Of a DNA stretch of 5,583 bases, positions 1 through 5,583 are shown one piece after another. This stretch comes from Gammaproteobacteria bacterium (GTDB lineage Bacteria; Pseudomonadota; Gammaproteobacteria; UBA9214): positions 1-5,583 of the forward strand of contig JAOULY010000160.1 in NCBI GenBank assembly GCA_029881775.1, in the 5' to 3' direction. A program made the translations under genes and the position numbers. A model generated the notes under the pieces. It made no database searches, had not been told where the DNA came from, and worked only from the letters and a program-made list of their open reading frames with translations. Numbering within the stretch: the first letter of the stretch is position 1; every line of letters begins with the position of its first letter.

Positions 1-37
1 GATTGCCTGCGGACTGGCCCTCAGGAGCTTCGACTGA
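1..37 (+). CDS. pilM: PilM, 3' end only (type IV pilus inner-membrane platform ATPase-fold protein)
   Basis: Reading from base 2, the sequence encodes IACGLALRSFD followed by TGA at 35-37. This matches the usual C-terminus of PilM, an actin-like (FtsA-fold) cytoplasmic protein that binds nucleotide and the N-terminal tail of PilN. Only these last 11 residues are present and the rest lies upstream of the window. The stop codon is one base before the pilN ATG, as expected in a tight pilMNOPQ operon. The identification rests on this short tail plus the gene order; both agree. The end of this gene also carries AGGAG at 23-27, a plausible Shine-Dalgarno for pilN. Confidence 0.85.
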   Translation, partial: IACGLALRSFD

Positions 38-38
38 T

Positions 39-602
39 ATGGCACGCATTAACCTGCTTCCGTGGCGCGAAGAACTCAACAAGCAGAAACAAAGGGAATT
101 CGCCTTCCTCTCCGGCGGCTCGGTTCTGATAGCCGGCCTGGTGGTACTGTTCTCGCACTTGCATATCAACGGCATGATCGAGAACCAGAATCAGCGCAAC
201 GATTACCTGCAAAGTGAAATCGACCTGCTCAACAAGCGCATTGGCCGCATCAAGGAACTCGAAAAGATGAAAGGCGATCTGCTGGCGCGAATGAACGTCA
301 TTCAGGAATTGCAGAGCAGTCGCCCGGAAAGCGTGCACCTGATGGACGAAATGGTCAGAACGCTACCCGATGGCGTTTATCTGAACGCATTCAACCAGAA
401 AGGACGCAACCTCACCATGAAGGGTGTCGCACAGTCCAATGCACGCGTGTCCGATTACATGCGCAGCATTGAGGACTCGGACTGGTTCGGCGGGCCCCGC
501 CTCGACCTGATCAAGTCCTCTGTCGCCAAGCGCCGTCGCATTGCCAACTTCACCCTGCGCGGCAAACAGAAAGCGCCCACGAAGACTGACGAGGCAGGTT
601 AG
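39..602 (+). CDS. pilN: PilN, type IV pilus inner-membrane alignment protein
   Basis: This 187-residue bitopic inner-membrane protein of the PilMNOP alignment complex opens with MARINLLPWREE. The INLLPWR motif at residues 4-10 is the conserved cytoplasmic tail that docks into PilM. One hydrophobic segment follows at about residues 22-41 (AFLSGGSVLIAGLVVLFSHL). A charged coiled-coil stretch spans roughly 43-90, and a periplasmic ferredoxin-like domain follows (around MVRTLPDGVYLNAF and WFGGPRLDLIKS). I chose ATG 39 because it puts the INLLPWR motif at the very N-terminus and follows the pilM stop at 37. AGGAG at 23-27 lies 11 nt upstream, a slightly long spacing. A longer reading from TTG at base 3 would run through the pilM tail and is unlikely. 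PilN pairs with PilO, encoded 2 nt downstream. Confidence 0.95.
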   Translation: MARINLLPWREELNKQKQREFAFLSGGSVLIAGLVVLFSHLHINGMIENQNQRNDYLQSEIDLLNKRIGRIKELEKMKGDLLARMNVIQELQSSRPESVHLMDEMVRTLPDGVYLNAFNQKGRNLTMKGVAQSNARVSDYMRSIEDSDWFGGPRLDLIKSSVAKRRRIANFTLRGKQKAPTKTDEAG

Positions 603-604
603 CA

Positions 605-1231
605 ATGGACATTAATGAACTTGACCTGACAAATGTCGCTCGCTGGCCGGCTGCCGCCAAGGCAGTGGTTATTCTTTTCGTGATGGGGTGTGTCATATTC
701 CTGGGTTACTGGTTCCATACAAAGGACCAGCTCGTTTCCCTGGAGAACATCGAAAAGAAAGAGCAGGAGCTGAAAACGATTTTCGAGAAAAAGGCCAAAC
801 TTGCCGTCAACCTCGAAGCCTACGAAAAACAGCTTGAGGAAATGCGCGAGTCATTCGGCGCCATGTTGCGCCAGCTGCCGAACAAGACCGAAGTTGCAGA
901 CCTGCTGGTTGATGTATCGCAGACAGGCCTTGCCAGCGGACTGGAGTTCGAACTGTTCAAGCCACAGGCGGAAGTGCCGCGTGAATTCTATGCGGAGTTG
1001 CCCATCAATATAATAGTCACGGGCGATTACCATGAATTCGGTGATTTTGTCAGCGGTGTTGCCGCACTCCCGCGCATCGTGACGCTGCATAACGTCAACA
1101 TCAAGCGCAAGGAGGGCAACTCCGGCAATCTCGTTATGAACCTGACCGCGAAAACCTATCGCTACCTGGAAGACGATGAACGCAGCGACGGCAAGAAAAA
1201 AGGCAAGGGTAAGAAGGGAGGCAAGAAATGA
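605..1231 (+). CDS. pilO: PilO, type IV pilus inner-membrane alignment protein
   Basis: This 208-residue protein is the partner of PilN in the periplasmic alignment complex linking the pilus motor platform to the PilQ secretin. A short cytoplasmic N-terminus ending in VARWP precedes one membrane segment at about residues 19-36 (KAVVILFVMGCVIFLGYW). A Lys/Glu-rich coiled coil covers roughly 40-88, and a ferredoxin-like periplasmic domain follows to about residue 187, ending in LTAKTYRYLEDD, a typical PilO ending. The last 14 residues are a Lys/Gly-only tail (after Asp193: GKKKGKGKKGGKK), discussed as a finding. ATG 605 starts 2 nt after the pilN stop, with AGG at 596-598 as a modest ribosome-binding site. 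The stop TGA overlaps the pilP start as ATGA, which suggests translational coupling. Confidence 0.95.
   Translation: MDINELDLTNVARWPAAAKAVVILFVMGCVIFLGYWFHTKDQLVSLENIEKKEQELKTIFEKKAKLAVNLEAYEKQLEEMRESFGAMLRQLPNKTEVADLLVDVSQTGLASGLEFELFKPQAEVPREFYAELPINIIVTGDYHEFGDFVSGVAALPRIVTLHNVNIKRKEGNSGNLVMNLTAKTYRYLEDDERSDGKKKGKGKKGGKK
1215..1221 (+). promoter_or_regulatory. Strong Shine-Dalgarno of pilP inside the pilO tail
   Basis: AGGGAGG lies 6 nt upstream of the pilP ATG at 1228 and close to the consensus. It sits inside the purine-rich stretch that encodes the Lys/Gly tail of PilO, so the same bases code for Lys-Gly-Gly and supply the pilP ribosome-binding site. Confidence 0.7.
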
Positions 1232-1773
1232 TCATCTCCAGTCGACCGTTTAGCCGCCTGATCCTGGCCGCCGCAATATCCGTCCTGGCCGGCTGTTCAG
1301 GCGACCCGACCACCGATCTCGCGCAATATGTACAACAGGTCAAGAACCAGCAGCGCTCGGCGATCGAACCACTGCCGGAATTCAAGCCGTACGAATCCTT
1401 CAGCTACGCCGCGACCGATTTACGCGACCCGTTTACCGCGCCTGCATTCTCGCACCAGCAGGCCGCTGTTATCTCTGACAAGCCGGCCAGTTCGGGTATC
1501 AAGCCCGATTTCGAACGCCCGACCGAACCGCTGGAAGAATTCCCGCTGGACAGTCTGCGCATGGTTGGCACGCTTGAGCAGTTCAAGGACAACTGGGCGC
1601 TTATCAATGATACGGATGGCACCATTCACCGCGTCCAGCCGGGCAATTACGCCGGTCAGAATCACGGTAAAATCACGCGCATTACAGATTTTGAAGTCGA
1701 ACTTACTGAAATCGTTCCTGACGGAATCGGTGGCTGGATTGAACGCCAGGCCTCGATTGCAATCAGTGAATAA
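1228..1773 (+). CDS. pilP: PilP, type IV pilus assembly lipoprotein
   Basis: This 181-residue lipoprotein bridges the PilN/PilO pair to the periplasmic N0/AMIN side of PilQ. The N-terminus has Arg residues at 6 and 10, a hydrophobic core (LILAAAISVLA) and the lipobox LAGC, so signal peptidase II would cleave before Cys23 and the Cys would be lipidated. Residue +2 is Ser rather than the Asp that marks inner-membrane retention in E. coli; PilP homologues are nevertheless reported at the inner membrane, so localisation is not decided by this. A flexible Pro-rich linker spans about 45-90, followed by a compact beta domain from about residue 98 (PLEEFPLDSLRMVGTLEQFKDNWALI...) that is characteristic of the family. 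ATG 1228 overlaps the pilO stop (ATGA). Confidence 0.95.
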   Translation: MIISSRPFSRLILAAAISVLAGCSGDPTTDLAQYVQQVKNQQRSAIEPLPEFKPYESFSYAATDLRDPFTAPAFSHQQAAVISDKPASSGIKPDFERPTEPLEEFPLDSLRMVGTLEQFKDNWALINDTDGTIHRVQPGNYAGQNHGKITRITDFEVELTEIVPDGIGGWIERQASIAISE

Positions 1774-1779
1774 TCCCAC

Positions 1780-1786
1780 AGGGTGA
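1780..1786 (+). promoter_or_regulatory. Shine-Dalgarno that decides the pilQ start
   Basis: AGGGTGA lies 5 nt upstream of ATG 1792 and pairs well with the 16S 3' end. A GTG at 1783, in the same frame, would place the start codon inside this site and leave it without its own ribosome-binding sequence. The ATG at 1792 is therefore preferred. Confidence 0.6.
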
Positions 1787-1791
1787 AAACA

Positions 1792-3879
1792 ATGACTGGA
1801 TACTTCTCTCGCCGGACGCAAAAAAGTGAATCCTGTTGGCATCAGCCGGAGCCACTTTGGCGCTATCTGCTGACAGCAACCCTGTTATTCGTCGTCGGCA
1901 CGATGAACGCACACGCTGCCAACGGCGCACCCGGGAACTCACTGACAGCCGTGGACTTTGTCAGCCTGCCCGGTAACAAGGCGCAGATCACGCTGACCAT
2001 GAGTCAACCGGCTGCAAAACCGCTCAGTTTCACCATAGACAACCCGGCACGCATCGCGCTGGACTTCGCCGAGACTTCGAACGGCCTGAAAACCCGTTCC
2101 AGCAACATCGGTATCGGCATGGCTGAAAGCCTGACCGTGGTCGAAGCCAAGGGTCGCACACGCGTGGTGGTAAACCTGACCGACATGGTGCCCTACGAGG
2201 CACATGCGGAAGGCAACAAGGTCATTCTCACTATCCAGAATTCCGGCCGCGAACTGTCCGAGGCCGAAGCCATTGCACAGCGTGCCAGCGGTGGCGGTGA
2301 AAGTGCCGTCAACAACATCGACTTCCGCCGCGGCGAAAGCGGTGAAGGTCGCGTCATCATCAGCCTGTCCGATCCGTCGATCCCGGTCGATATGCGCCAG
2401 GAAAGTGGCAAGGTCCTCGTCGACTTCTACCGCGCCACTATTCCGCAGGAACTGCGCCGTCGCCTGGACGTGCTCGATTTCGCCACCCCGGTGAAGACGA
2501 TCGATACCTATATGAAAGGTGACAATGTCCACATGGTCATCACACCCATGGGCGAATATGACTACATTGCCTACCAGGCCGACAACCAGTTCACTATCGA
2601 AGTTCGCGCGCTGACCAAGAAGGAAGTCGAGGAAAGCAAGAAAGACGAACTCGGCTACTCCGGCGAAAAACTCTCGCTTAATTTCCAGGACATCGAGGTC
2701 CGCTCGGTGCTGCAGCTGATCGCCGACTTTACCGGCATCAACGTGGTCGTCAGTGACTCCGTTCGCGGCAGCCTGACCCTGCGACTGAAGAATGTACCCT
2801 GGGACCAGGCACTGGATATCATCCTGAAAACCAAGGGTCTCGCCATGCGCCAGACCGGCAACGTCATGCTGGTCGCGCCAAGCGAAGAGATCGCAGCCCG
2901 CGAGAAGCTGGAACTCGAATCCAGGAAGCAGATACAGGAACTCGAACCACTGTACTCCGAATACATGCAGGTCAACTATGCCAAGGCAGCTGATATTGCT
3001 GCCCTGCTGAAGAGCGGCGACACGACCCTGCTGTCGGACCGCGGCATGGCCACCATTGACGTGCGGACAAACACCCTGCTGATCCAGGACACGGCCGACA
3101 AGCTGGCTGAAATACGCAAACTGATCGCACGCCTCGATATCCCGGTCCGGCAGGTGCTGATCGAATCGCGCATCGTGCTGGCGAACGACGACTTCTCACG
3201 CGACCTCGGCGTACGGCTCGGATTCTCGAACAGCAATACCGTCGACAATGGTTCGACAGACATCACCTATGGTGGCAGAAACCCGGGTGGCTTCATTGTC
3301 GACCTGCCGGCCGCATCGGCCGCCGGCGTCACCTCGGCATTCGGTATCACGGTCGACAAGCTCGGCAGTTACCTGGTCGACCTGGAAATCAATGCACTGG
3401 AAGCCGAAGGCAAGGGCGAGGTGGTTTCCAGCCCACGTGTGCTGACTTCCAACCAGAAGGCCGCCTACATCGAAACCGGTACGGAAATTCCGTACCAGCA
3501 GGCCACCTCCAGCGGCGCCACATCGGTCTCGTTCAAGAAGGCGGTACTGCGACTGGAAGCGACACCGCAAATCACCCCGGATGATCGCATCATCATGGAT
3601 CTTGTTATCAACAAGGACGCTGTCGGCGAAGACACCCCCGCCGGTCCGGCCATTGATACCAACGAAATCTCCACCCAGGTGCTGGTCGACAACGGCGAAA
3701 CCCTGGTGCTGGGCGGCATCTACCAGGAAGAACAGATCAGGTCGATCGCACGCACCCCGATCCTCGGTGAGATACCGGGTATTGGCTGGATGTTCCGTAA
3801 CACATCATTCGACGACGACAAGTCAGAACTGCTGATCTTCATTACACCGAAGATCGTAAAGGAAGACGCACGGATCTAG
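1792..3879 (+). CDS. pilQ: PilQ, type IV pilus outer-membrane secretin
   Basis: This 695-residue secretin forms the outer-membrane gate through which the pilus is extruded. The signal peptide has an unusually long n-region (about 24 residues) before the core YLLTATLLFVVGTM and a likely cleavage after AHA near residue 42. Domains in order: AMIN at about 52-120, a second AMIN at about 174-269 (peptidoglycan-binding type), a charged linker, secretin N0/STN at about 292-363 (LSLNFQDIEVRSVLQLIADFT), N1 at about 385-450, then the secretin barrel from about 453 to the end. The secretin signature is visible near 653-672 (TPILGEIPGIGWMFRN), followed by SELLIFITPKIVK. Length and architecture match the two-AMIN PilQ of Pseudomonas (about 714 residues). 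The gene begins 18 nt after pilP. No frameshift or missing domain is seen. Confidence 0.97.
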   Translation: MTGYFSRRTQKSESCWHQPEPLWRYLLTATLLFVVGTMNAHAANGAPGNSLTAVDFVSLPGNKAQITLTMSQPAAKPLSFTIDNPARIALDFAETSNGLKTRSSNIGIGMAESLTVVEAKGRTRVVVNLTDMVPYEAHAEGNKVILTIQNSGRELSEAEAIAQRASGGGESAVNNIDFRRGESGEGRVIISLSDPSIPVDMRQESGKVLVDFYRATIPQELRRRLDVLDFATPVKTIDTYMKGDNVHMVITPMGEYDYIAYQADNQFTIEVRALTKKEVEESKKDELGYSGEKLSLNFQDIEVRSVLQLIADFTGINVVVSDSVRGSLTLRLKNVPWDQALDIILKTKGLAMRQTGNVMLVAPSEEIAAREKLELESRKQIQELEPLYSEYMQVNYAKAADIAALLKSGDTTLLSDRGMATIDVRTNTLLIQDTADKLAEIRKLIARLDIPVRQVLIESRIVLANDDFSRDLGVRLGFSNSNTVDNGSTDITYGGRNPGGFIVDLPAASAAGVTSAFGITVDKLGSYLVDLEINALEAEGKGEVVSSPRVLTSNQKAAYIETGTEIPYQQATSSGATSVSFKKAVLRLEATPQITPDDRIIMDLVINKDAVGEDTPAGPAIDTNEISTQVLVDNGETLVLGGIYQEEQIRSIARTPILGEIPGIGWMFRNTSFDDDKSELLIFITPKIVKEDARI

Positions 3880-3895
3880 CACGGGTATAGCACCA

Positions 3896-3914
3896 GCATT
3901 CAGCATGCTGATGC
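3896..3914. repeat. Small palindrome just after pilQ
   Basis: A perfect 10-bp palindrome, CAGCATGCTG (3901-3910), is extended on both sides by GCAT/ATGC with one bulged T at 3900. In RNA it could form a 7-bp stem with a CAUG loop. No U-tract follows, so it is not a terminator by itself. It may protect the pilQ mRNA 3' end, act as a protein site, or be chance. Confidence 0.3.
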
Positions 3915-3917
3915 AAC

Positions 3918-3946
3918 TTGCCACCCACGCTAATATCTGTCATACC
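3918..3946 (+). promoter_or_regulatory. Candidate weak sigma70-type promoter for aroK
   Basis: TTGCCA at 3918-3923 matches five of six bases of the -35 consensus. It is followed after 17 bp by CATACC at 3941-3946, a poor -10 (three of six), but with TGT directly before it as in extended -10 promoters. Transcription would start near 3952-3954, essentially at the aroK ATG at 3955. A second -10-like hexamer, TAATAT at 3931-3936, has no good -35 at the right distance. This is a by-eye match only. Confidence 0.25.
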
Positions 3947-3980
3947 TGCCCGGCATGAATATGCCGGGCAGTTTGTTTTT
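3946..3980 (+). terminator. Intrinsic terminator overlapping the aroK start
   Basis: CTGCCCGGCAT (3946-3956) and ATGCCGGGCAG (3961-3971) are perfect reverse complements of 11 bp. They enclose a 4-nt GAAT loop and are followed at once by TTTGTTTTT (3972-3980). This is the classic GC-rich stem plus U-tract of a Rho-independent terminator, placed 66 nt after the pilQ stop and suited to ending the pil transcript. Unusually, the aroK ATG at 3955 is in the left arm and loop, and the right arm and U-tract are aroK codons 3-9. Confidence 0.8.
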
Positions 3981-4476
3981 AACGGGTCCCATGGGAGCCG
4001 GCAAGTCCACCATAGGTCGCCAGCTGTCCAAACAGCTGAAGATGCCCTTCTACGACAGCGACCACGAGATCGAACAACGTACCGGTGTCGACATCCCGCT
4101 GATATTCGAACTCGAGGGCGAGGCCGGTTTTCGCAAACGCGAGGCCGCCATAATCGACGAACTCACCCAATTACCAGACATCATTCTGGCCACCGGCGGC
4201 GGCGCGATACTCGACCCGGTTACCAGGCAGCACCTTGCCGGGCGTGGAACCGTCGTTTATCTGCATACTTCGGTCGACCAGCAATTACGCCGCACCGGCC
4301 GGGATCGCCATCGACCCTTGCTGCAGACCGCTAACCCGCGCGGCAAACTGGCCGAGCTGATGGCCGAACGCGAACCGCTCTACCGGGAAATCGCCGACGT
4401 TGTAATTGAAACGGACGGCAAGCGTGTGCAGAGCGTGGTCAGGCAGATCTGTGATTTCCTGGCATCGGGAAAATAA
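3955..4476 (+). CDS. aroK: Shikimate kinase
   Basis: This 173-residue enzyme, the same length as E. coli AroK, phosphorylates shikimate with ATP to shikimate 3-phosphate, in the cytoplasmic chorismate pathway. The Walker A loop GPMGAGKST is at residues 11-19. The shikimate-binding residues are recognisable: Asp36 in DSDHEIE, Arg60 in GFRKRE, the GGG at 81-83 (ATGGGA), and Arg139 in AEREPLY. The LID arginine is Arg120 in DRHRPLL. ATG 3955 gives the N-terminus MNMPGSLFLTGPMGAGKST, which aligns without gap to the E. coli start, and an in-frame TAA at 3931 limits any upstream extension. ATG 3961 is a possible alternative start. No Shine-Dalgarno precedes either codon, and both lie in the terminator hairpin. 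The gene lies 75 nt after pilQ and 83 nt before aroB. Confidence 0.97.
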   Translation: MNMPGSLFLTGPMGAGKSTIGRQLSKQLKMPFYDSDHEIEQRTGVDIPLIFELEGEAGFRKREAAIIDELTQLPDIILATGGGAILDPVTRQHLAGRGTVVYLHTSVDQQLRRTGRDRHRPLLQTANPRGKLAELMAEREPLYREIADVVIETDGKRVQSVVRQICDFLASGK

Positions 4477-4479
4477 TCC

Positions 4480-4547
4480 GGGGTCAGGGCACAATTTTTA
4501 CTAATATTCTCCGCAACGAATATTAGTAAAAATTGTGCCGTGCCCCC
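4480..4547. repeat. Long palindromic REP/MITE-like element between aroK and aroB
   Basis: Two perfectly complementary 22-nt arms (4488-4509 and 4518-4539) enclose an 8-nt loop TCCGCAAC (4510-4517). The pairing continues outward to 4480 and 4547 with two mismatches, ending in GGGGTCAG on the left and a C-run on the right. The core of the arms is AT-rich (CAATTTTTACTAATATTC). The GGGGTCAG terminus resembles, from memory, palindromic repeats scattered in gammaproteobacterial genomes and linked to IS200-like REP-associated (Y1) transposases. No transposase is in this window. It is not followed by a U-tract on the + strand, so a canonical intrinsic terminator is unlikely. In RNA it would be a very stable hairpin. 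Confidence 0.75.
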
Positions 4548-4559
4548 TATACTGTTGCC

Positions 4560-5583
4560 ATGAATACACTCACCGTCGAGCTTGGCGAACGCAGCTACCC
4601 GATAGAAATCGGACAGGGCCTGCTGCAGCAACCTGAATTACTGACCCGTCATATCAGCGGACGGCAGGTCATGATTGTCAGCAATACCACGGTCGCCCCG
4701 CTATACCTGGACCGGGTGCAGGCATCCCTGCAGGGGTTTAATACCGCGACCGTCATCCTGCCGGACGGCGAGCAATACAAAACGCTCGATACCCTGAATT
4801 CGATATTCACGGCACTGCTGGAACACCGCTTCAACCGCGGTTGCACCCTGGTTGCGCTGGGCGGCGGTGTCGTCGGTGACATCACCGGGTTCGCGGCAGC
4901 GTGTTACCAGCGCGGTGTTGCGTTCCTGCAGGTGCCAACCACCCTGCTCGCACAGGTCGATTCCTCGGTAGGCGGCAAAACCGGCGTCAACCACCCGCTC
5001 GGCAAAAACATGATCGGCGCGTTCCACCAGCCCGGTTGCGTCATCATTGATACCGATTCACTGGATACGCTCGATGATCGACAACTGGCAGCCGGACTGG
5101 CCGAGGTCATCAAATACGGCCTGATTTACGACGCCGGCTTCTTCAGCTGGCTGGAAGGCAACATCGCCGCCCTGAAGGCGCGCGACAAGCAGGCGCTGGC
5201 CTATGCCATTGAACGCTCCTGCGCCATCAAGGCGGAGATCGTGGCCGCCGACGAGCGCGAGAGCGGCAAACGCGCGCTGCTCAACCTGGGACACACCTTT
5301 GGCCACGCCATCGAAACCGGCACCGGTTACGGCAACTGGCTACATGGCGAGGCGGTTGCAACCGGCATGTTGATGGCTGCCGACCTGTCCGCACGCCACG
5401 GCTGGCTGACACGGGAAGACGTTTTGCGCACCGAGGCATTACTTAAACAGGCGGCATTGCCGACCGCCCCACCGGCCACCATGAGTGAGCAACAATTCAG
5501 GGAACTGATGGCCGTCGACAAAAAGGCGGTTGATGACGGACTGCGACTGGTACTGATGAAATCCATCGGTGAGGCGTTTGTGA
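4560..5583 (+). CDS. aroB: 3-Dehydroquinate synthase, 3' end outside the window
   Basis: AroB converts DAHP to 3-dehydroquinate, the second shikimate-pathway step, using NAD+ and a divalent metal (Zn or Co). The window shows 341 codons with no stop. The family is about 360 residues, so roughly 20 are missing beyond base 5583. The N-terminus MNTLTVELGERSYPI aligns without gap to E. coli AroB, supporting ATG 4560; an in-frame TAA at 4527 limits upstream extension. NAD-binding motifs are DGEQYKTL (69-76) and GGGVVGD (101-107). The segment PTTLLAQVDSSVGGKTGVN (126-144) carries active-site residues including Lys140. The metal ligands are Glu182 (AEVIKYG), His245 (NLGHTFGHA) and His262 (LHGEAV). 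No Shine-Dalgarno is visible, and the palindrome ends 12 nt before the start. Confidence 0.97.
   Translation, partial: MNTLTVELGERSYPIEIGQGLLQQPELLTRHISGRQVMIVSNTTVAPLYLDRVQASLQGFNTATVILPDGEQYKTLDTLNSIFTALLEHRFNRGCTLVALGGGVVGDITGFAAACYQRGVAFLQVPTTLLAQVDSSVGGKTGVNHPLGKNMIGAFHQPGCVIIDTDSLDTLDDRQLAAGLAEVIKYGLIYDAGFFSWLEGNIAALKARDKQALAYAIERSCAIKAEIVAADERESGKRALLNLGHTFGHAIETGTGYGNWLHGEAVATGMLMAADLSARHGWLTREDVLRTEALLKQAALPTAPPATMSEQQFRELMAVDKKAVDDGLRLVLMKSIGEAFV

Noticed and set aside
3..38. N-terminal extension of PilN from a TTG at base 3
   Set aside because: These bases encode the conserved PilM tail IACGLALRSFD in another frame, and the PilN INLLPWR motif belongs at the N-terminus, so ATG 39 is the start.
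1193..1204. A6 run in the pilO tail as a programmed frameshift site
   Set aside because: The run is read as AAG AAA AAA GGC, not in the A AAA AAG phase needed for -1 slippage, and the zero frame gives a full-length PilO with a normal overlapping stop.
1939..2532. Long open frame on the minus strand within pilQ
   Set aside because: It is a shadow of the GC-rich pilQ coding frame, has no recognisable domain or ribosome-binding site, and the + strand protein here is an unmistakable AMIN/secretin.
3918..4334. Open frame of 138 codons overlapping aroK in another + frame
   Set aside because: The translation is Arg/His/Pro-rich low-quality sequence typical of an out-of-frame reading of aroK, whose own frame has all kinase motifs.
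4480..4547. The aroK-aroB palindrome as a Rho-independent terminator
   Set aside because: The stem is AT-rich in its core and is followed by GTGCCCCC rather than a U-tract on the + strand; termination between aroK and aroB would also be unexpected.
4548..4553. TATACT as the -10 of an aroB promoter
   Set aside because: No acceptable -35 hexamer lies 16-18 bp upstream, and the start point would fall on the ATG; the hexamer alone is too weak to annotate.

Overview
The window is a segment of a gammaproteobacterial chromosome carrying the conserved type IV pilus alignment/secretin operon followed by two shikimate-pathway genes: (pilM)-pilN-pilO-pilP-pilQ-aroK-aroB, all on the + strand. This gene order is a well-known synteny block in Gammaproteobacteria (Pseudomonas-type pilMNOPQ-aroKB; E. 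coli keeps a degenerate version with the hof genes). The GC-rich codon use, mostly CTG/CTC for Leu, fits that group. I cannot name the genus from this sequence.

Layout. Bases 1-37 hold the last 11 codons of pilM. pilN (39-602), pilO (605-1231), pilP (1228-1773) and pilQ (1792-3879) follow with gaps of 1, 2, -4 and 18 nt, so they read as one translationally linked operon. A 75-nt gap follows pilQ. It holds a small palindrome, a weak promoter-like arrangement, and a textbook intrinsic terminator hairpin whose stem, loop and U-tract run into the first codons of aroK (3955-4476). The 83-nt gap between aroK and aroB is almost filled by a long, nearly perfect palindrome (4480-4547) that looks like a REP/MITE-type repeat. 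aroB starts at 4560 and runs off the window end with 341 codons seen and roughly 20 expected to be missing.

How the genes work together. PilM (cytoplasmic) binds the N-terminal tail of PilN. PilN and PilO are paired inner-membrane proteins with periplasmic domains. The lipoprotein PilP joins them to the periplasmic domains of PilQ, the outer-membrane secretin through which the pilus passes. AroK (shikimate kinase) and AroB (3-dehydroquinate synthase) are housekeeping enzymes of chorismate synthesis, with no known mechanistic tie to pili.

The coding content is ordinary core genome, and I see no undescribed multi-gene system. The interesting material is in the two intergenic junctions. One is a terminator that overlaps the aroK start codon and may insulate aroK from pil transcription. 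The other is a palindrome placed 12 nt upstream of the aroB start. Neither aro gene has a visible Shine-Dalgarno sequence.
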